64,000 bases of DNA from Tretioscincus oriximinensis (GCA_022410635.1 JAJVDF010000019.1:1988307-2052306), one strand, 5' to 3'. Shown: positions 35,230 to 48,282, counted from the first letter of the stretch. Numbers and translations: made by a program. The notes: generated from the sequence alone by a model not told the origin.

Positions 35230-36210
35230 CCTTCAGGCCCATAAATACATCTGCATCCTTGCAAGAACATCTGCGTAATGAATTGAACTTAAACAAGGGG
35301 CAGTTAGAGCTGGGTGGAGTTAATTCTTGCTTAAATTAATTCAGTAAATTCACATTTTATTGCCTTTGATACCTGCCTGGGTGTGTTTCTGTGTGTAAAG
35401 ATTCTTGAACTCATTAGGATATCCAGATAGCCATCTGAGTAAAGTTACCAGACACCATAGCAACCATAAAAAACCAGGCGTGCCACCACATCGTTATTTA
35501 TGAATAAGCTGTCTGGCATCCATTCCTGCCTAACCATCCGCTGCAAAAGAGATAAAAAGGGAAAAAGAAACAACCTGATTTAATTTATGCATTATTTACA
35601 TTTGTTCTTTTGTAAGCTTCCTTTTTCTCACCACTTTTCAGTAAATATATGTAGAAAAAAACCTTTTTAACATTATTTTTANTTCATTTTTTCTAACCAG
35701 GAATTGGACACAAAAAGTTGACAACTATTAAAATTCTAAGTTAAATTATAACTTGATACATATATAGAGTTAGAATATTTGCTGAAAATTAAAATCCCTG
35801 ATTTATATTGTTTGGGGCAGACATTCCAAATGTAAACAGGTATCCTAAGTAGATTTTTTAAAAAAATTCATTACTATGCCTGGTGAAAGAGAGTGAAATA
35901 TGTGATTATGCAGGTTTTAAATAAGTTTGAATAATTTTAGATGTTTGGTTTCACCAAATCAAAGTGAATAGCAAACTTGGGACTACGTCTATGCAAAATG
36001 GCAATTACTGAGAACTGAGATGTTTGCAACTGGTTTAAACCCATCTCCTGATATTTGACAGTATTTGAAAAGTTTGAGTTTGAATTGAACAACCTGCCTA
36101 TTTGAAAACAAAGTTCAAATTTGAATTGAACAAGGTATTCAAACAAACCAATCAGCTGCACCTTGTTCAATTTGAGTTTCAAAAGAGTTGCGTTCACAAT
36201 GCTATTTTAT
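35230..36210. other. Unannotated AT-rich stretch
   Basis: 36065-36180 holds a locally repeated word (GTTTGAGTTTGAATTGAACA and AAGTTCAAATTTGAATTGAA). No gene recognised. Confidence 0.4.
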
Positions 36211-36214
36211 GCCT

Positions 36215-36345
36215 CAGTTGTAGCGACATAAGGAAGGTTGGGTCACACATGTTAAGCGTGTTTCAGTAGTTCTTCTGCAATAAATGCCATTTATCCCACA
36301 ATAAACTATTGCTGGGATAATCAGAAATAATTGCTGAGAATGTCC
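36215..36345 (+). mobile_element. hAT-like MITE (family B) fragment
   Basis: GTTAAGCGTGTTTCAGTAGT, CAATAAATGCCATTTATCCC and AACTATTGCTGGGATAATCA match the internal part of the element at 26893-27315 in order. Both termini are missing. Confidence 0.6.
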
Positions 36346-36474
36346 AAAATCTTGCAGCCAACCTACATCATCTTGGAGCCCCTTCCTCTCCCTTGTGAAC
36401 ATTATTAGTACGAGAGACAGAAGGGGAGAGATGACAGGAGGAAGCGCCACCTCCTTCAGCAGGGAAATAAGACA

Positions 36475-36545
36475 TTTTGGCATGTGGATGGCCAGGCTCT
36501 GTCCCAAAATGTTACCCAGAACTAGGCTCTGTATGGATGGGGCCA
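36475..36545. mobile_element. Foldback MITE (family C) fragment
   Basis: GGCATGTGGATGGCCAGGCT, CTGTCCCAAAATGTTACCCA and GAACTAGGCTC match the right half of the 18803-18960 element. A CR1 follows immediately. Confidence 0.55.
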
Positions 36546-36558
36546 GCACAACACAGCT

Positions 36559-37265
36559 ACATAAGAAGAGCCATACTGGATAAGGCCANAGCCCATCAAG
36601 TCCAGCATTCTGTCTCATACAGAGGCCCACCAGATGCACGTGGGCAGTCCAAACGGAGGAAAGCAAAATATGCACCTTTTCATGACTCCCTGCAAATGGT
36701 ACTTCTTTTTTGTTGCCCTTTTCTGCACTTTCTCCAGTTCCAAAATATCCCTCTTGAGATGTGGTGACCAGAATTGAACACAGTATTCCAAATGTGGTCT
36801 CACCACAGATTTATAAAGAAGCAAAACAACATTTGCTGACTTGTTTTTGATTCCTTTCCTAATTATACCCAACATGGAATTTGCCTTTTTTGCTGCTGCT
36901 GCACACTGAATTGACATTTTCATTGAACTGTCCACCAACACCCCAAGATCCTTTTCTTGCTCGGTCACAGAAAGCTTGGTTCCCATCAGGTGGTAGGANT
37001 AGTTGCGGTTCTTTGCCCCAATATGCATGACCTTGCACTTGCTTAAGTTGAAGTGCATTTGCCACTTTGATGCCCACTCACCCAATTTCATTGGATCATT
37101 CTGGAGTGCCTTATAATCATTTTCAGTTTTCACTACCCTGAACAGTTTATTGTCGTCAGCAAACTTGGCATCAAAATTGTTTGAAAAGGATCTTTTCAGA
37201 AAAAAAATCCCCTGTCTTTCTTGGGAAAAATACCATCCAATAGAACTGTGTTTAGGTCCATTCAA
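36559..37265 (-). mobile_element. CR1 LINE, 5'-truncated, internally deleted
   Basis: Minus-strand translation from 37190 gives the C-terminal half of a CR1 reverse transcriptase: FADDNKLF (the F/YADD catalytic box), KWQMHFNLSKCKVMHIG, DLGVLVDSSMK, KKANSMLGIIRKGIKNKSAN and YKSVVRPHLEYCVQFWSP. It then jumps to the CR1 3' UTR, which ends in CTTCTTATG on the minus strand (36559-36665). Sequence between the RT and the UTR is deleted. Frame preservation over about 130 codons suggests moderate age. Confidence 0.92.
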
Positions 37266-37269
37266 ANCA

Positions 37270-40200
37270 AACAGCTAATTTACGTTTGTACAGTATACAT
37301 CTCAAGTTAAGTAAACAAGTGCCCATTTTTTTTCAGCTACATATGAGAAGCAACACGAATAATGTTGCTATGTGCCATGGTTTTTTTTTTTTAAGTCCAC
37401 AATTTTTTGGGTAGCTGAATCTCAGCAGAGAGGACATGGTGGGATGAGGCTGGGTAGATTTGAATGTCATTGAGGCAAGGTTGGGGACAAATGGATTGAA
37501 AATTTCTATTCTCAGATATATCCCAAAATAAAGTCTAGTTCAGGAAGGGCCTCAGTGTTGTGCAATTTAGGAGCTAGTTCATGTTCCATCAGTTAATATT
37601 AGTTAGTGGTCTTTATATGTTATGGAAAGTTTTAGTTGAACTATTCAGTTGCATTTCCATGGAAATATAAGATGTTACAACAGACACATCAGAGACTACT
37701 AATTCTAGAGGATACTTAAAAATACAAATAAAATCAGTGACTGTGTATGTCATAAACCATTTTTTTCAGTTCAATATACAAAATTAAAAGGATTATAAGG
37801 CTAGACTGAACTTAATTTGTGAACAAAGATTCCATTCCAGTTTTCAGTGACCCCAATAAACATTATACCAGCCTTCTTGTACAAAAGACAGATCTTCAGC
37901 TAAATGAATTTAATTAGGATAACTATACTTTTTTTTATAAACAGGGCNACAACATGACTATTACATGGAAAATGTAGATTGTAAGCATGGCCCTTTTCTA
38001 TTTTCAGAAAATATATATTATCATGGATGAGATTTTATTCATGGTAAACCAATTAATTCTCTTTGTAACAGATGTGATAATGTTTTGCACAATTAATGTT
38101 TTGGTCTTCCTCGTTCCTACCCTTCTCATTAAAGTGAATGACATATAAATGGGGTGTTGTATTAGAATCTTTACACTGACATATGAGTACCAGAGCTGGA
38201 GCAAAATTCCAACAATTAGTGTGCACAGTATTCAGGGTGATCTATCAGAAGGCGTCACCTTCCAAATTCATATGAGACTGCAATATACATAAATACTATT
38301 TCATTTTTAAGCCATGATTACCTTATATGAAATGTCAAAGTGATTCCATATTGCCGGTGTACCATTCAGCATTAATATAAGAAATCCCATGTCTAAGAGG
38401 GTAAGTAGATATATGTTCCAAACTAATTATCTCTAGAATACACAAAGAGAATATGCCAGTTCAATCCAATGTACGGCAAGTATGTCCAGCTAGTTGACAT
38501 GTTGTTTACTGCCCTGTTCAGCACGGATATGTGGTTGAATATCATGAAGTTTGATGGGAGATTGTCAGGTATGCCATCTCTGCCACAACTTAAACCTGTA
38601 AAATCTGTTTAATATATCCCTTTCTGTATGTATTGCTTCAGTTTATTTGTTTGTAGAACCTGGTTGTATTATTAGCTGTTGAACAAAGTGATGGTTGGAC
38701 ATTGTTCATAAAAAAATCAAAGAGACATTTGACTAGAAATGAAAAATGAAAAAAAAAATCTGATAGAAAATATCCTCTTTCCAATGGTGCTAAGAAAAGA
38801 AAGTTTGTAGCTGTGAAACTGGAGATTCAGGGCACCTAAAACAGCCAAAATTTGGCATGAAGGTTTTGATGCCAACTTTGAACACCAATTTGTTTTGACA
38901 ACTTAAAGTACAATCTTGCAAACTAAAATAGCTCCTCTCAGGAGTATTTGAATGCATCTACCAAAGATCAACCTGAAAGATCAAGTAGTTCCAAAANCAT
39001 AGCAGAACATGATTTCACTGCACAGCCCTGTCAGCCAAGTTTGAGCCTTAACCATATAAAAAGCAAGAAGACAGGCAACTGGAGTTTTGCCAGTTTGTTA
39101 AGTCCTAAGAGCTGTGCAGGTTTTCTAGGTTTGCCCCTATACTACTACCACTTCCATTTTTTACAACTTCTGATAGTTGACCAACACAGTGATACAGCTC
39201 ACACAACATTTTGAAGGTCCCTAGAATATCCATTTTTAGTCTTATAACCTAATTTTTTGCACTGCACAGTTTGCTGTCAGGAGGAACCCCTGTAGCAAAT
39301 TTCATCAACATCTAGTATGGTGCAGTGGGAATGATCCTTAAAATTGCTCNACTTGACATGGAATTACTCATTATATATTACATTATATCCTCTCAATACA
39401 ACTCCTTTATGTTGAAAACTCAAGGAAGATATGAGCATCATTTTGGAATCCATGCTTGTTAACCAACCACATTGATTGTAGATTCCAATTGTTTGAATAG
39501 GAAGCTAATTTCACCAGAGAAAATCTGCTCATGTAATATCCTTGTATGACTGAACTGACTGAGACCAATGGGAGTTGTAGCTCAAACTTACCATGAATGG
39601 AAGAGAATTAAAGCACATTTCTATTGCTAACCAACCTTAGGATCTGCAATTGAAATGACAGCTTTTTCATTTAAATTTAGGTGAACCAGATACCTATGGT
39701 AGCTCCAAGCAGAATATATTTATTCATTATGACTTGCAGAAGCCTCCATTTTTCCTTTTCCCTATGCTACATTTGTATTGCAACAGTAAAGTGAAGTCCG
39801 CAAATGGCATTTGGTGGATGAAAAACTGCTCTACATTATAGTGTACATATGGAGTTATCTGATGTTCTTTATGTATAGGAAAATAACCATGTGATTTGTC
39901 TCTAGAGCATCAGATTGGACTTGCTCATAATTGCTCTCCAAGTGATGGAGTAGCTTGGTATTTGGAGCATCTGCTCCAGAAATATTAGCATCTTATCATC
40001 AGATGAAAGACAATGAGAGGCTCCTCATTTTTAATTATTCTTTTATAATGTGTTTCTTATGTACTCTGAGTACAAATGTGGTCAAACTAGAACAACTGGC
40101 ATAAGAAATGGAGTACAGATGGCTCAGCAGAAGCACACATGGCTGTACGTTTCTGGTGTACTGTTGCTTTATTCTGGACTTGCTATCCAGACAGTTTTAT

Positions 40201-40690
40201 ATGGAGAAATATTANAAGCAGAAACCAAGAAACTGCCTCCATTGTCAATAATTATAATTCNTGTCAATAAGAGTCCATGTAATGGAGCCAAGGCTACTGC
40301 TCTCACATTCTGCTTTGGGATACAGAGTCATGACCATATTTTTTCCCATTTCTAACAACTGGAAACTCTTAGGGAAAGATTATTTTGGCTAGAAGCTGAT
40401 GGACACAGATGGTACCACCAGCTGTGTGTGCTCTATTTCTTCTTGGTCATCTAATATGAGCATGCTGATTTGCATTTCATGTAGGAACTCAACAGAGGAA
40501 ACCGAAATGGAAAATATACTTTATCAGACATGTATAATACTAAGTTCTGCAGCATGATTTGGAACACTACCACATTCATCAAGCCAAGCTTTCGCCAACC
40601 CACCACCCAGATGGTCTGGCCTTCTTTGTCTATTATCAGTAGTATGTATATTGACACTGCTTATGGTCTGCCAAGACTATTTTTGCTTTT
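37270..40690. other. Unannotated AT-rich stretch
   Basis: 37505-37555 has ATATATCCCAAAATAAAGTC, shared with 55187-55208, which may be an old MITE end. Frames at 38948-39214 and 40050-40355 show no recognisable domain. Confidence 0.4.
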
Positions 40691-40696
40691 GGAAGG

Positions 40697-40870
40697 GATA
40701 GATCAGTGGCAGAATATATGTTCTTCCTGAATGCAATCCCAAGTTCCTTCTAAGACAGAAGGTGATGCCAAAGGCACATCAGAGATGCTAGTTAACTGAT
40801 TGCCAGAGCAAATCATCCTTAATAAGAAAGATCAGTGAGTGGTTTGATATACGTCTCAGTGTCTAAGCAA
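40697..40870 (+). mobile_element. Degenerate tRNA-SINE
   Basis: TAGATCAGTGGCAGAATATA, then TGAATGCAATCCCAAGTTC, resembles box A and box B of a lizard tRNA-SINE (TAGCTCAGTGG..., GGTCCCAGGTTC). AAAGATCAGTGAGTGGTTTG further on matches the usual downstream body. Very diverged. Confidence 0.45.
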
Positions 40871-41010
40871 AAGTTGCAATGGCAATTTGGTTTGAGTGGG
40901 GATGTAATACCAAGATATATCTGGAGACTAAAACAAAATATGTGTTCAAACTGATGATTAAGGACAGCCTAGGGCCCCTTCTCTATCTGCCAGAAACGTT
41001 TATATATATA

Positions 41011-41084
41011 CTGCTCAAAACAATTAAGGGAACACTTTAACATACATTGTTACGTTAAAGTGTTCCCTTAATTGTTTTGAGCAG
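41011..41084. mobile_element. Tc1/mariner-type palindromic MITE, copy 2 (complete)
   Basis: The 31-bp arms (starting CTGCTCAAAACAATTAAGGG) are perfect inverted repeats around a 12-nt loop, 74 bp in all. The element sits inside a TATATA tract, consistent with TA target duplication. The terminal CTGCTCAAAA resembles Tc1/mariner-family ends known from fish and reptiles. Confidence 0.85.
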
Positions 41085-41295
41085 CATATATATATATAGG
41101 GCTTCACTCTCATGCTTCACCCACTTCAAGAAGTCCCTTGGTTCTTCTATACTTTCTGTCACCAGGGTAGTCTCATCTGCATATTTCTCCTAGTAATTTT
41201 AATTCCCACTTTTCTAGCCTGGCAGGTTATGCGATGTACTCTGCAGTTACTTCTTTCCTATTAAATCATAGCTCAATGTTCAGTTCTAAGATCCT

Positions 41296-41390
41296 GTGCC
41301 CACTGAGCCTTACTCTAAGCTCTATCTTGGGGCAGAGTTTGCCCAGATACATGCCAGTGTAGACTACAGCAGGCCCTATAGATAGGGTCC
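41296..41390. mobile_element. Foldback MITE (family C) fragment
   Basis: GCCCACTGAGCCTTACTCTA and ACATGCCAGTGTAGACTACA match the left arm and inner part of 18803-18960. Confidence 0.5.
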
Positions 41391-41689
41391 AGGATGAAGC
41401 TTATTGGAGATAGGACCTAATTGTTGCTTCTTTCCTACATAAAGATTCCTCAGGAGTCAGAAAAAGTGGTCAGGCATTCTCATCTCCTTAAAATCTTGCC
41501 AGAGTTTGTTGTGATCCACCCAGTCAAAAGCTTTAGTGAAGTCAGTGTAACTGGAATAGATGTTTTTCTGGAAGTCCTTTGTTTTTTCTATAATCGAGCA
41601 AGTAATGGTGATTTTATGGTTATTTCTTCTGTCTTTGAAAGACAGCTTGCACTTCAGTTAATAATGAAGAGTTCATATCAGATGGGAAT

Positions 41690-41935
41690 GAGNAGGAGGA
41701 AGAGAAGGAAAACTGGGATTTTATATCCTAATTTTCTCACCCAAGGGGAATCAAAGCAGCTTATGTGACCTGTTCTTCTCTTCACAACATATACCTTGTG
41801 AAATAGGTGGGGTTGAGAGAATTGTGAGTACTATGACTAGGCCAAGGTTACCCAGCTGGGTTTTATGGAGGAGTACAGAATCAAACTGGGACACTTCCAG
41901 ATAAGAGTCTGATACTCTAACCACTACAAAAGACG
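41690..41935 (-). mobile_element. tRNA-SINE (SINE-B), near full-length
   Basis: On the minus strand: AGTGGTTAGAGTATCAGACT (box A), TTTGATTCTGTACTCCTCCA (box B), CAGCTGGGTAACCTTGGCC, CCCCACCTATTTCACAAGG, and an L2-like tail GGTGAGAAAATTAGGATATA. This is the common lizard SINE with a CTAGTGGTTAGAG head and is distinct from SINE-A. Confidence 0.8.
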
Positions 41936-41939
41936 GGAT

Positions 41940-44900
41940 TCTAAATTATGGCAATTATGAACTTGTTTCATAAAGGTCATGTTACTTCACCTGCCAGCCA
42001 CTCACAAGGAAAGAAGGGAGGAGAGAGAAGGAAGGAAAGGGGGGGAACTGATTGTCTAAACTATTCACTGTATTTTTGAAGATCGTATTCTGATACTCCC
42101 ATTTTACTTCCTAATGGCTGTCCTTTAGTTATATTTCTGTTGACATTAATAATCTAAGTCTGCATTTTAATGGCTGAGAACAAGGTTATCATTTCAATTT
42201 GAGCTCTCATGAGATATTGTGCTATTTGACCCTGCATAATGCATATTAAATGAGAAATAAATTCATTAACCATTAGTTCCCAACTGTAACTGCATAACTT
42301 ACAAATANAAATTCCACTTCTATTTTTTCATCCATCTAGCAGCAATTAATAATTAACTGTTTTCAAAGTGGATGCACAAAACCATTAATATTATGTAAAA
42401 TACATAGCATAAAATAGAACAAGTCTTTCTTTAAAATATTTTCAGCATTTATTTTTGCAATTAATGATTAAAAACTGCTGTCCGTGTCTACGTGATTACT
42501 GCACATGTTTATGTCATTGCACCCATGTTGACAAATAATGGAGTATGTTATAATTTATGCAGTGTTTTCAATAAAACTCCATTTTGTTCTGAATGTGATC
42601 ACACACGTTTAAATGTGTATATTATGCCTAAGGCTCAAAATGCCCTATTCTGTCCAGAAAGGAATTTAAAGGACCTGTTATTCACATGTTTTCTAACTAG
42701 CAGGTGTTTTTGCTAGCCTTAGATCCCCTTTAAAACGAACAAACAACAGAATAAGACCAACTGCCTTTTGAGATTAGGTCCATACCCCCCATAATAGTTG
42801 ATCAATGGAAAGTTACTTAAAACTATTAAACTTTATTTCAAACATTTTATTGACAATTATGACCTTGTTTCAGAAAAATCTTATTAGTTCACCTGCTGGT
42901 GCCAGCCACTCACAAGCAAGGAAGAAAAGAAAGCTTACGGATAGAAGAAATAGGGTGGTATTAGGAAAGAGGCATGAAGGGATGGTGAAACGGAAAGGAA
43001 TGAGAGATGGCACAGAAGAAAGGGAGGATGATTGATAGATGGATGAATTTAGGGGAAGGGGATTGGAGGGGCAGCCTGAATCAATGAAAGAGGGAGTGNC
43101 GGATCAGCTGGAGAAGAAAGAAAAAGGAAAGAGGTGGAAAATATTCTTAAAAATGGATATTATCAAAACAGATTTATTTGGAAAAGGTATGCATTTATTT
43201 ATTTTTCTTCTATGTAGATTGTAGTTGGTATGCCAGCATAAAATTGGATTAACACTTACATGCTTAGAAATGAAAAACTTACGAATTCTGGTAATTTCTT
43301 AAATTAAAAATACATTACCAATGACAAGTAACATCTTCTGCTAAAATTAACCTGTGTGATTTAAACATGTCAAAATGCAATGATAAATTTGAGTATTTGT
43401 AACCTCCATAGGAAGCGGCATCCAAAACTTGCGTGAGATAGATTAGGCTGTAAGGCAGTGATTGGTCTGGATGTTAATACATTTTCAGGGTTAAGGGGAG
43501 ATTTCTAGCTGTTGGAAATTCTAGGGCAGTTCATATTGTTTACACAGGAGTGTTGTCTCCATAGACAAGAAAGCATGATATATACATGTCTCCACCTCTA
43601 CTACTACAATGATTTGAGACACACAAAACCTAAGAAAGGCCTAAGAAAGCAATCTCTGTGTGTGCCTTCAAAAATAGTAATGTTACTTAACACAAGAGGT
43701 GGACCTGTTTAGCTAAATGAGGACCCTGACTTTAGCTAATTTTACCATTATAGTACATTTCATGCTTTGCTGTTTTGTCAGTCCTGACAAGTGAGATTTT
43801 CTATGCACATGGCACACATTCCTCATAGATATATTTTTGTTGATCGTCAAGAGGAAGTGCAGCAGTCCCTCTTCCCAAATGCTATTGACTACTTTCCTGT
43901 CAATGTCATATTCCTTCATCTCTCACCTTTTCAGTTTCTAGCCAAAATTATCCATACATCAAAGCCCTTCTGCAATATATAACAATACATAGTGGTTTTG
44001 CCCCCATAAACGAGTAATCTAGTAAATCAGCTCTGCACCCCCAAATCAAGTTTATGTAACAACCTGGTATTGTTCACCTTGTAAGCAAATTATTGACCCT
44101 TTCTGCTCAAAGCCTGTGTAATTAGACTTGTTAAGAAGAAAGTATTAATAATGGATGTTTATTTTAAGGTTAGTTAAACTTAAAGTTAGTTTAAATTAAA
44201 AGGTATTTTAAATTGAAGGTTTGGGGATTATTCAGAAATCGAGATGTATTAAGCTATTAAAATTAAGTGAAACAATTTCAGCCATTCCTGCTTTGCTTAA
44301 AATGAATATAAAAGCAATTGTGATTTTATTCAAGGAATTTTCTACAGTTTTGACTCATCCCATGTATAATTGCAAGTTCCACTCTCCTTAGTGTAGACAA
44401 ATGACTATTTAATGGTTAAAATATGTTGAGCTGATATATTTACATGCATTACAAGGAGTGAAAGCAAGAAAAAGTGATTTTGATAATTTTAAGAGCATTT
44501 AAGGCACATTGCCTGTCTTCTCATGCATAGATTCAGTTCTAGTGATTTACCTCTGCGTATTAATACATGACAGAAGTGAATTATACTTCTTAAAGCAAAC
44601 TTGATGCTTCTCTACCTAACTGGTAGAAATTAGTGCAGGTTGCCCTTTCCATTACAGCTCATCTGTTCATGCTACAGTTATGCTACACTTAAACTAGACT
44701 GATGCAAACTAGCAGAGAACGTCAATAGGTAAAAAAAAATTCCAACCGCAATATTTAAAGTAAGTTATCTAAGCAAAAAGGGCTTCGAGCAAATGCTGAA
44801 AATAAAACAAAGTTTCATCTGACATGATTCCAGGAGGTTGTTCCATGAATGGTAACTATTATTCAAATAGTTTTCTTGTGGGTACCATCTCCATTTTTTT

Positions 44901-44985
44901 TAAAAAAAGTCTAACAAAACAGAGCAAGGGAGGTGAGAAGAGAGATTTACTGAGACATTCTCATTTGCTTGAAAACACACACTCA
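41940..44985. other. Unannotated AT-rich stretch
   Basis: 42000-42045 is a GGAA/GGGA-rich purine patch and 42900-43140 is purine-rich. 42100-42480 and 44080-44300 are long AT-rich segments with no repeat signature, where conserved non-coding DNA could be sought. No gene recognised. Confidence 0.4.
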
Positions 44986-44987
44986 TA

Positions 44988-45212
44988 CATATATGCAGGC
45001 TGACCAGATGACCTCTTTTTTGGGGTGGGTGAAAACCCAGTTTTGCGGTGCCTCCCGGTTTTTCCTGAGGGGAAAAAAAATTAAAAAAGAAAGATTTTTC
45101 AAAAAAAGTTTTTTGAAAAAAAAATTACTCAGCAAAAACTGTAAGGCACTCCAAAAACGGGTTTCTAACCCCCCCCCAAAAAAAGGGGTCATCTGGTCAG
45201 CCTACATATATG
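44988..45212. mobile_element. hAT-like MITE with 8-bp TSD
   Basis: Terminal inverted repeats CAGGCTGACCAGATGACC (44996-45013) and GGTCATCTGGTCAGCCTA (45187-45204) continue inward imperfectly for about 55 bp (CCAGTTTTGCGGTGCC against its complement). An 8-bp direct repeat CATATATG flanks both ends (44988-44995, 45205-45212), matching the hAT TSD length. The AT-rich context makes the TSD less certain. Confidence 0.8.
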
Positions 45213-46150
45213 TATATGTATCATGTGCATGTATATATGCATATGTATTTGTAAAGACCAAACATTTTAAATAGTCATTTCAGCAACATAAATATGTTTT
45301 CCACAGGACACAAGTCAACCCCTTTAGGAAGGGAAAAATTCATATTGTTTTTGAACAAGGTTCAAACATTGCACTGAAGAGGCTCCGATGAGAGAGACCC
45401 AGACTAACTATCCTAGGATGTGGAAATGTTCCCTTGTCATGCAACTGCTTCTCCTGGTCTGTATCAGATGGGAGCACGCTGAAATGCTTCAAATTAGGTA
45501 AATAAATTTAGAGCAGGAAAGGATCAGGGATGGGCTAGTTAGGGCATGTACCCAAAAATCCACCGTTTCTTTTGATTGCTTAAGGTAAAGTGCAAAAATA
45601 CCCTAAAGTCGCAAGCAGATGTTTGTTTTACTCTATAATTATCTCTAGTCCCTACCTGTGGTGTCATATATTTGAGGAACAAGTGAATAAAATACAATAT
45701 TCTGGATTGCTTTTATTTCAGATTAAAAAACACTAAAATTATATGTTATTGTGAGTTTGCATTGCTGTGTAGTCAATTATAGGTTCTTTTATAATATCAT
45801 GTCTCACTCAAAATACAAAATATCAGAAAACAGAAACCTGAAATATCAATTTTCTGTATAGACACCCAATTTATTTCCACACTAAGGTTATTCTACAATA
45901 ACATCTTAAAGCAGAATAGTTACCCCATCTCTGAATCAAACAATTTTGTTAGAATTGGTTCAATCTAAAACCAGGCTGAATATCTTTGATTGGTTATGGA
46001 TGAACCTCNAAGGGTTAATGAAAATTCTCAAATCTCAACAACAACAAAAAGTGCATTTTAAAAACTCTATTTAAGGAGCTGGAATAAGGTAAAAGTTAAA
46101 CAGTTTGAATGGAATCAAATAATTTAGTTCAATCTATTGCAAATAATTTT
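45213..46150. other. Unannotated AT-rich stretch
   Basis: No gene or repeat recognised. Confidence 0.4.
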
Positions 46151-46154
46151 CCCT

Positions 46155-46250
46155 TTAGTTATTTACTTACTTACTTATTTATTTATTTGTACTTGTATCC
46201 CGCCGTGTACCCAAATGTCTCAGGGCGGCCAACCATAGGGTGGCGCACAT
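46155..46250 (-). mobile_element. L2 LINE 3'-end fragment
   Basis: The plus text ACTTACTTACTTATTTATTT, GTACTTGTATCCCGCCGTGT, then CTCAGGGCGGCCAACC is the reverse complement of an L2 3' end and tail, comparable with the tail at 27571-27665. Confidence 0.7.
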
Positions 46251-47560
46251 AGCTTTTGTTGGTTCAAATGGGGAAAAAATCCCTGTTAAACTGCAAGGGA
46301 TTCTGTTTTATTCAAACCAAATTTACACATTTTTAAACAATATTAGAAATGTTTAAGGTATTCATATCAAGAAGTTTATTGGATGTGTATATGCCAAGCT
46401 AAATTTTCAATGGATATTTTGCCATTGCCCCTGGACAAGCCAAACTGTGACTATTTTAATAAGTCTCCCTTCTCCGAGGAGAGGGAGGAATCTCTTGATA
46501 TTTAGCTATGTTTTTTTTTTTATGCAAGTCATTTTGAGGCAGAGAATTCTTAATTTTTATTTATAAAAATGTGGCCTTTACCAGTGCTTATCAGGAACAG
46601 GCGCAAACTGCTTGGCATGGTGGAGTGGTGCCATTCTCAAAACATTGTACAGCATGAATGCCACTTCAGTTTTACTAGCTTTTTATGTGACGTGGCATAT
46701 CAAATCTGCCAAGTTGAGGACCATCTGGAAACAGGTCAGCAGAATGGACTCTGACACTGTTTGACAGGCTGCAGAAAAGACAAAAGACCAAAACNGAGAG
46801 CAGGACTGGCCTACATACCAGAAGATTACCTAAAACAAACACACTTTTATTCTGTCTGCCACAATTATCTGTAATCTAATAAATGCTATCAGTGCTTCCC
46901 TTGAGAGACTTAAAAATCATTTTAAAGAGTTTTTTATTGTTGACTTTCCCACGCACACCTAACATACACCATAAGTTCTTCTTCTCTGTGAACGATTCTA
47001 TTTTATCTCTTACCTTTTACTTTATCTTCTTAATTCACTCCACTGCCCAATTTAACAATTTATTTTATTTACCTAGAGCCACCTACGCATGTACTGGGCT
47101 AGATCCATTTTAACAAAACTGGATTACTTCGTCCCAGATAAGCTGTAGCAACACACGACTGCATTAAACAGGTTGTACCTCATTAAATATAAAACAGTGC
47201 ATGTTACAATGCAGACTTGAAGTTACTAATCCATATGACATGATGCAAGGCTCCAGATTGCAAGTTGCCCAATTCCCCGTTAGCCAAACACAGGCTAGGT
47301 CAGCTTTGAAGCAACAGGCAACATTCCCCAACAGGCTTCAAATACAATGTGAAGAGATTTTCTCAATGCCTAATGTGTGCCTCTTGCTGCCATCTCCGTG
47401 CTCACACAAATCCAGTCCATGTACATATGTGTCACTGCTTAATTCAGATCAGGCACCATTAGCATTGATGTAGACTTGATCNATGTGGCTTATCACTAAT
47501 CTGGTTTAAAGGATTGATAGCACAGATCTGATCTAGATTAGCACTAGTCTCATGCACACA
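46250..47560. other. Unannotated stretch
   Basis: Nothing recognised. 46883-47113 and 47201-47473 contain open frames without family signature. Confidence 0.4.
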
Positions 47561-47562
47561 AT

Positions 47563-48282
47563 GGGTGCAGTCACACTGGACTTTTTAAAATGGAATGGAA
47601 AACGGAATTGAGAGTTCCAAACTGAAAATGAAGGGAGGGCGAAAAATGCAGCCAAACCTAGCTCAGGATCACTCCAGTTTTCAGTCCCCATTTTAGATTT
47701 GAGCACAGTAGTGAGTTCACAATTTGAGGCTAAAAACAGGGGTTTGACTAAGAAGGGAGGGTGGCAATCAGAATCGGGGGGAAGCGTCCTTAGGCGANGT
47801 TCATCTCTTCTCTCTCCTCTTCCCTCCATTTCTGCCCTCAGTCTTTCCACTACTGATCACTGTTGAGCAGCTATGGATAGATGGGCAGCAGAGGCAAGCA
47901 GTCACCCACACCCCTTCCCTCTCTCTCTCCCAAGTCGTAGAGCTTTGCTGGGAAAGAGTTCCACCGGGCTTGAATAACCTGTTTTTCCAGAGGAGGGAGG
48001 GACGTAGTTGGGCAAGGAGGGACCTCCAAACANAAGAGCCACTCTCTGGCTTGCTTTTGTTCTCTGATCTGTGTTTTCAAAGTTCAAGAGGTGTAAATTA
48101 CAAAAATCAGCAGCCACAACACTGTTTCACCCCCAACTGAGGAGCAGAAGCATGTGGTGTGCATTTAGAGCAACGCTGTAGCATTTCCAAGCCTGGTTTT
48201 ATGGTAATACAATCCGAATGGTGGACTTTGGATTCGGAGTGGTGTGCACGTTAACAGGCAATGCGTTTGCAGCCAATGTGGA
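47563..48282 (-). mobile_element. hAT-like MITE (family A), long copy
   Basis: In reverse orientation this is homologous over most of its length to 61411-61899. Shared blocks include GCTCTAAATGCACACCAC, GCTGCTGATTTTTGTAAT and CTCCCTCCTCTGGAAAA (minus-strand sense). Ends resemble GGCTGCA...TGCA(G/C)CC. Several minus frames (such as 47533-47850) are non-coding by-products. Confidence 0.7.

Noticed and set aside
40050..40355. 101-codon plus frame
   Set aside because: No domain, no splice or promoter context, and an N inside. Consistent with chance.
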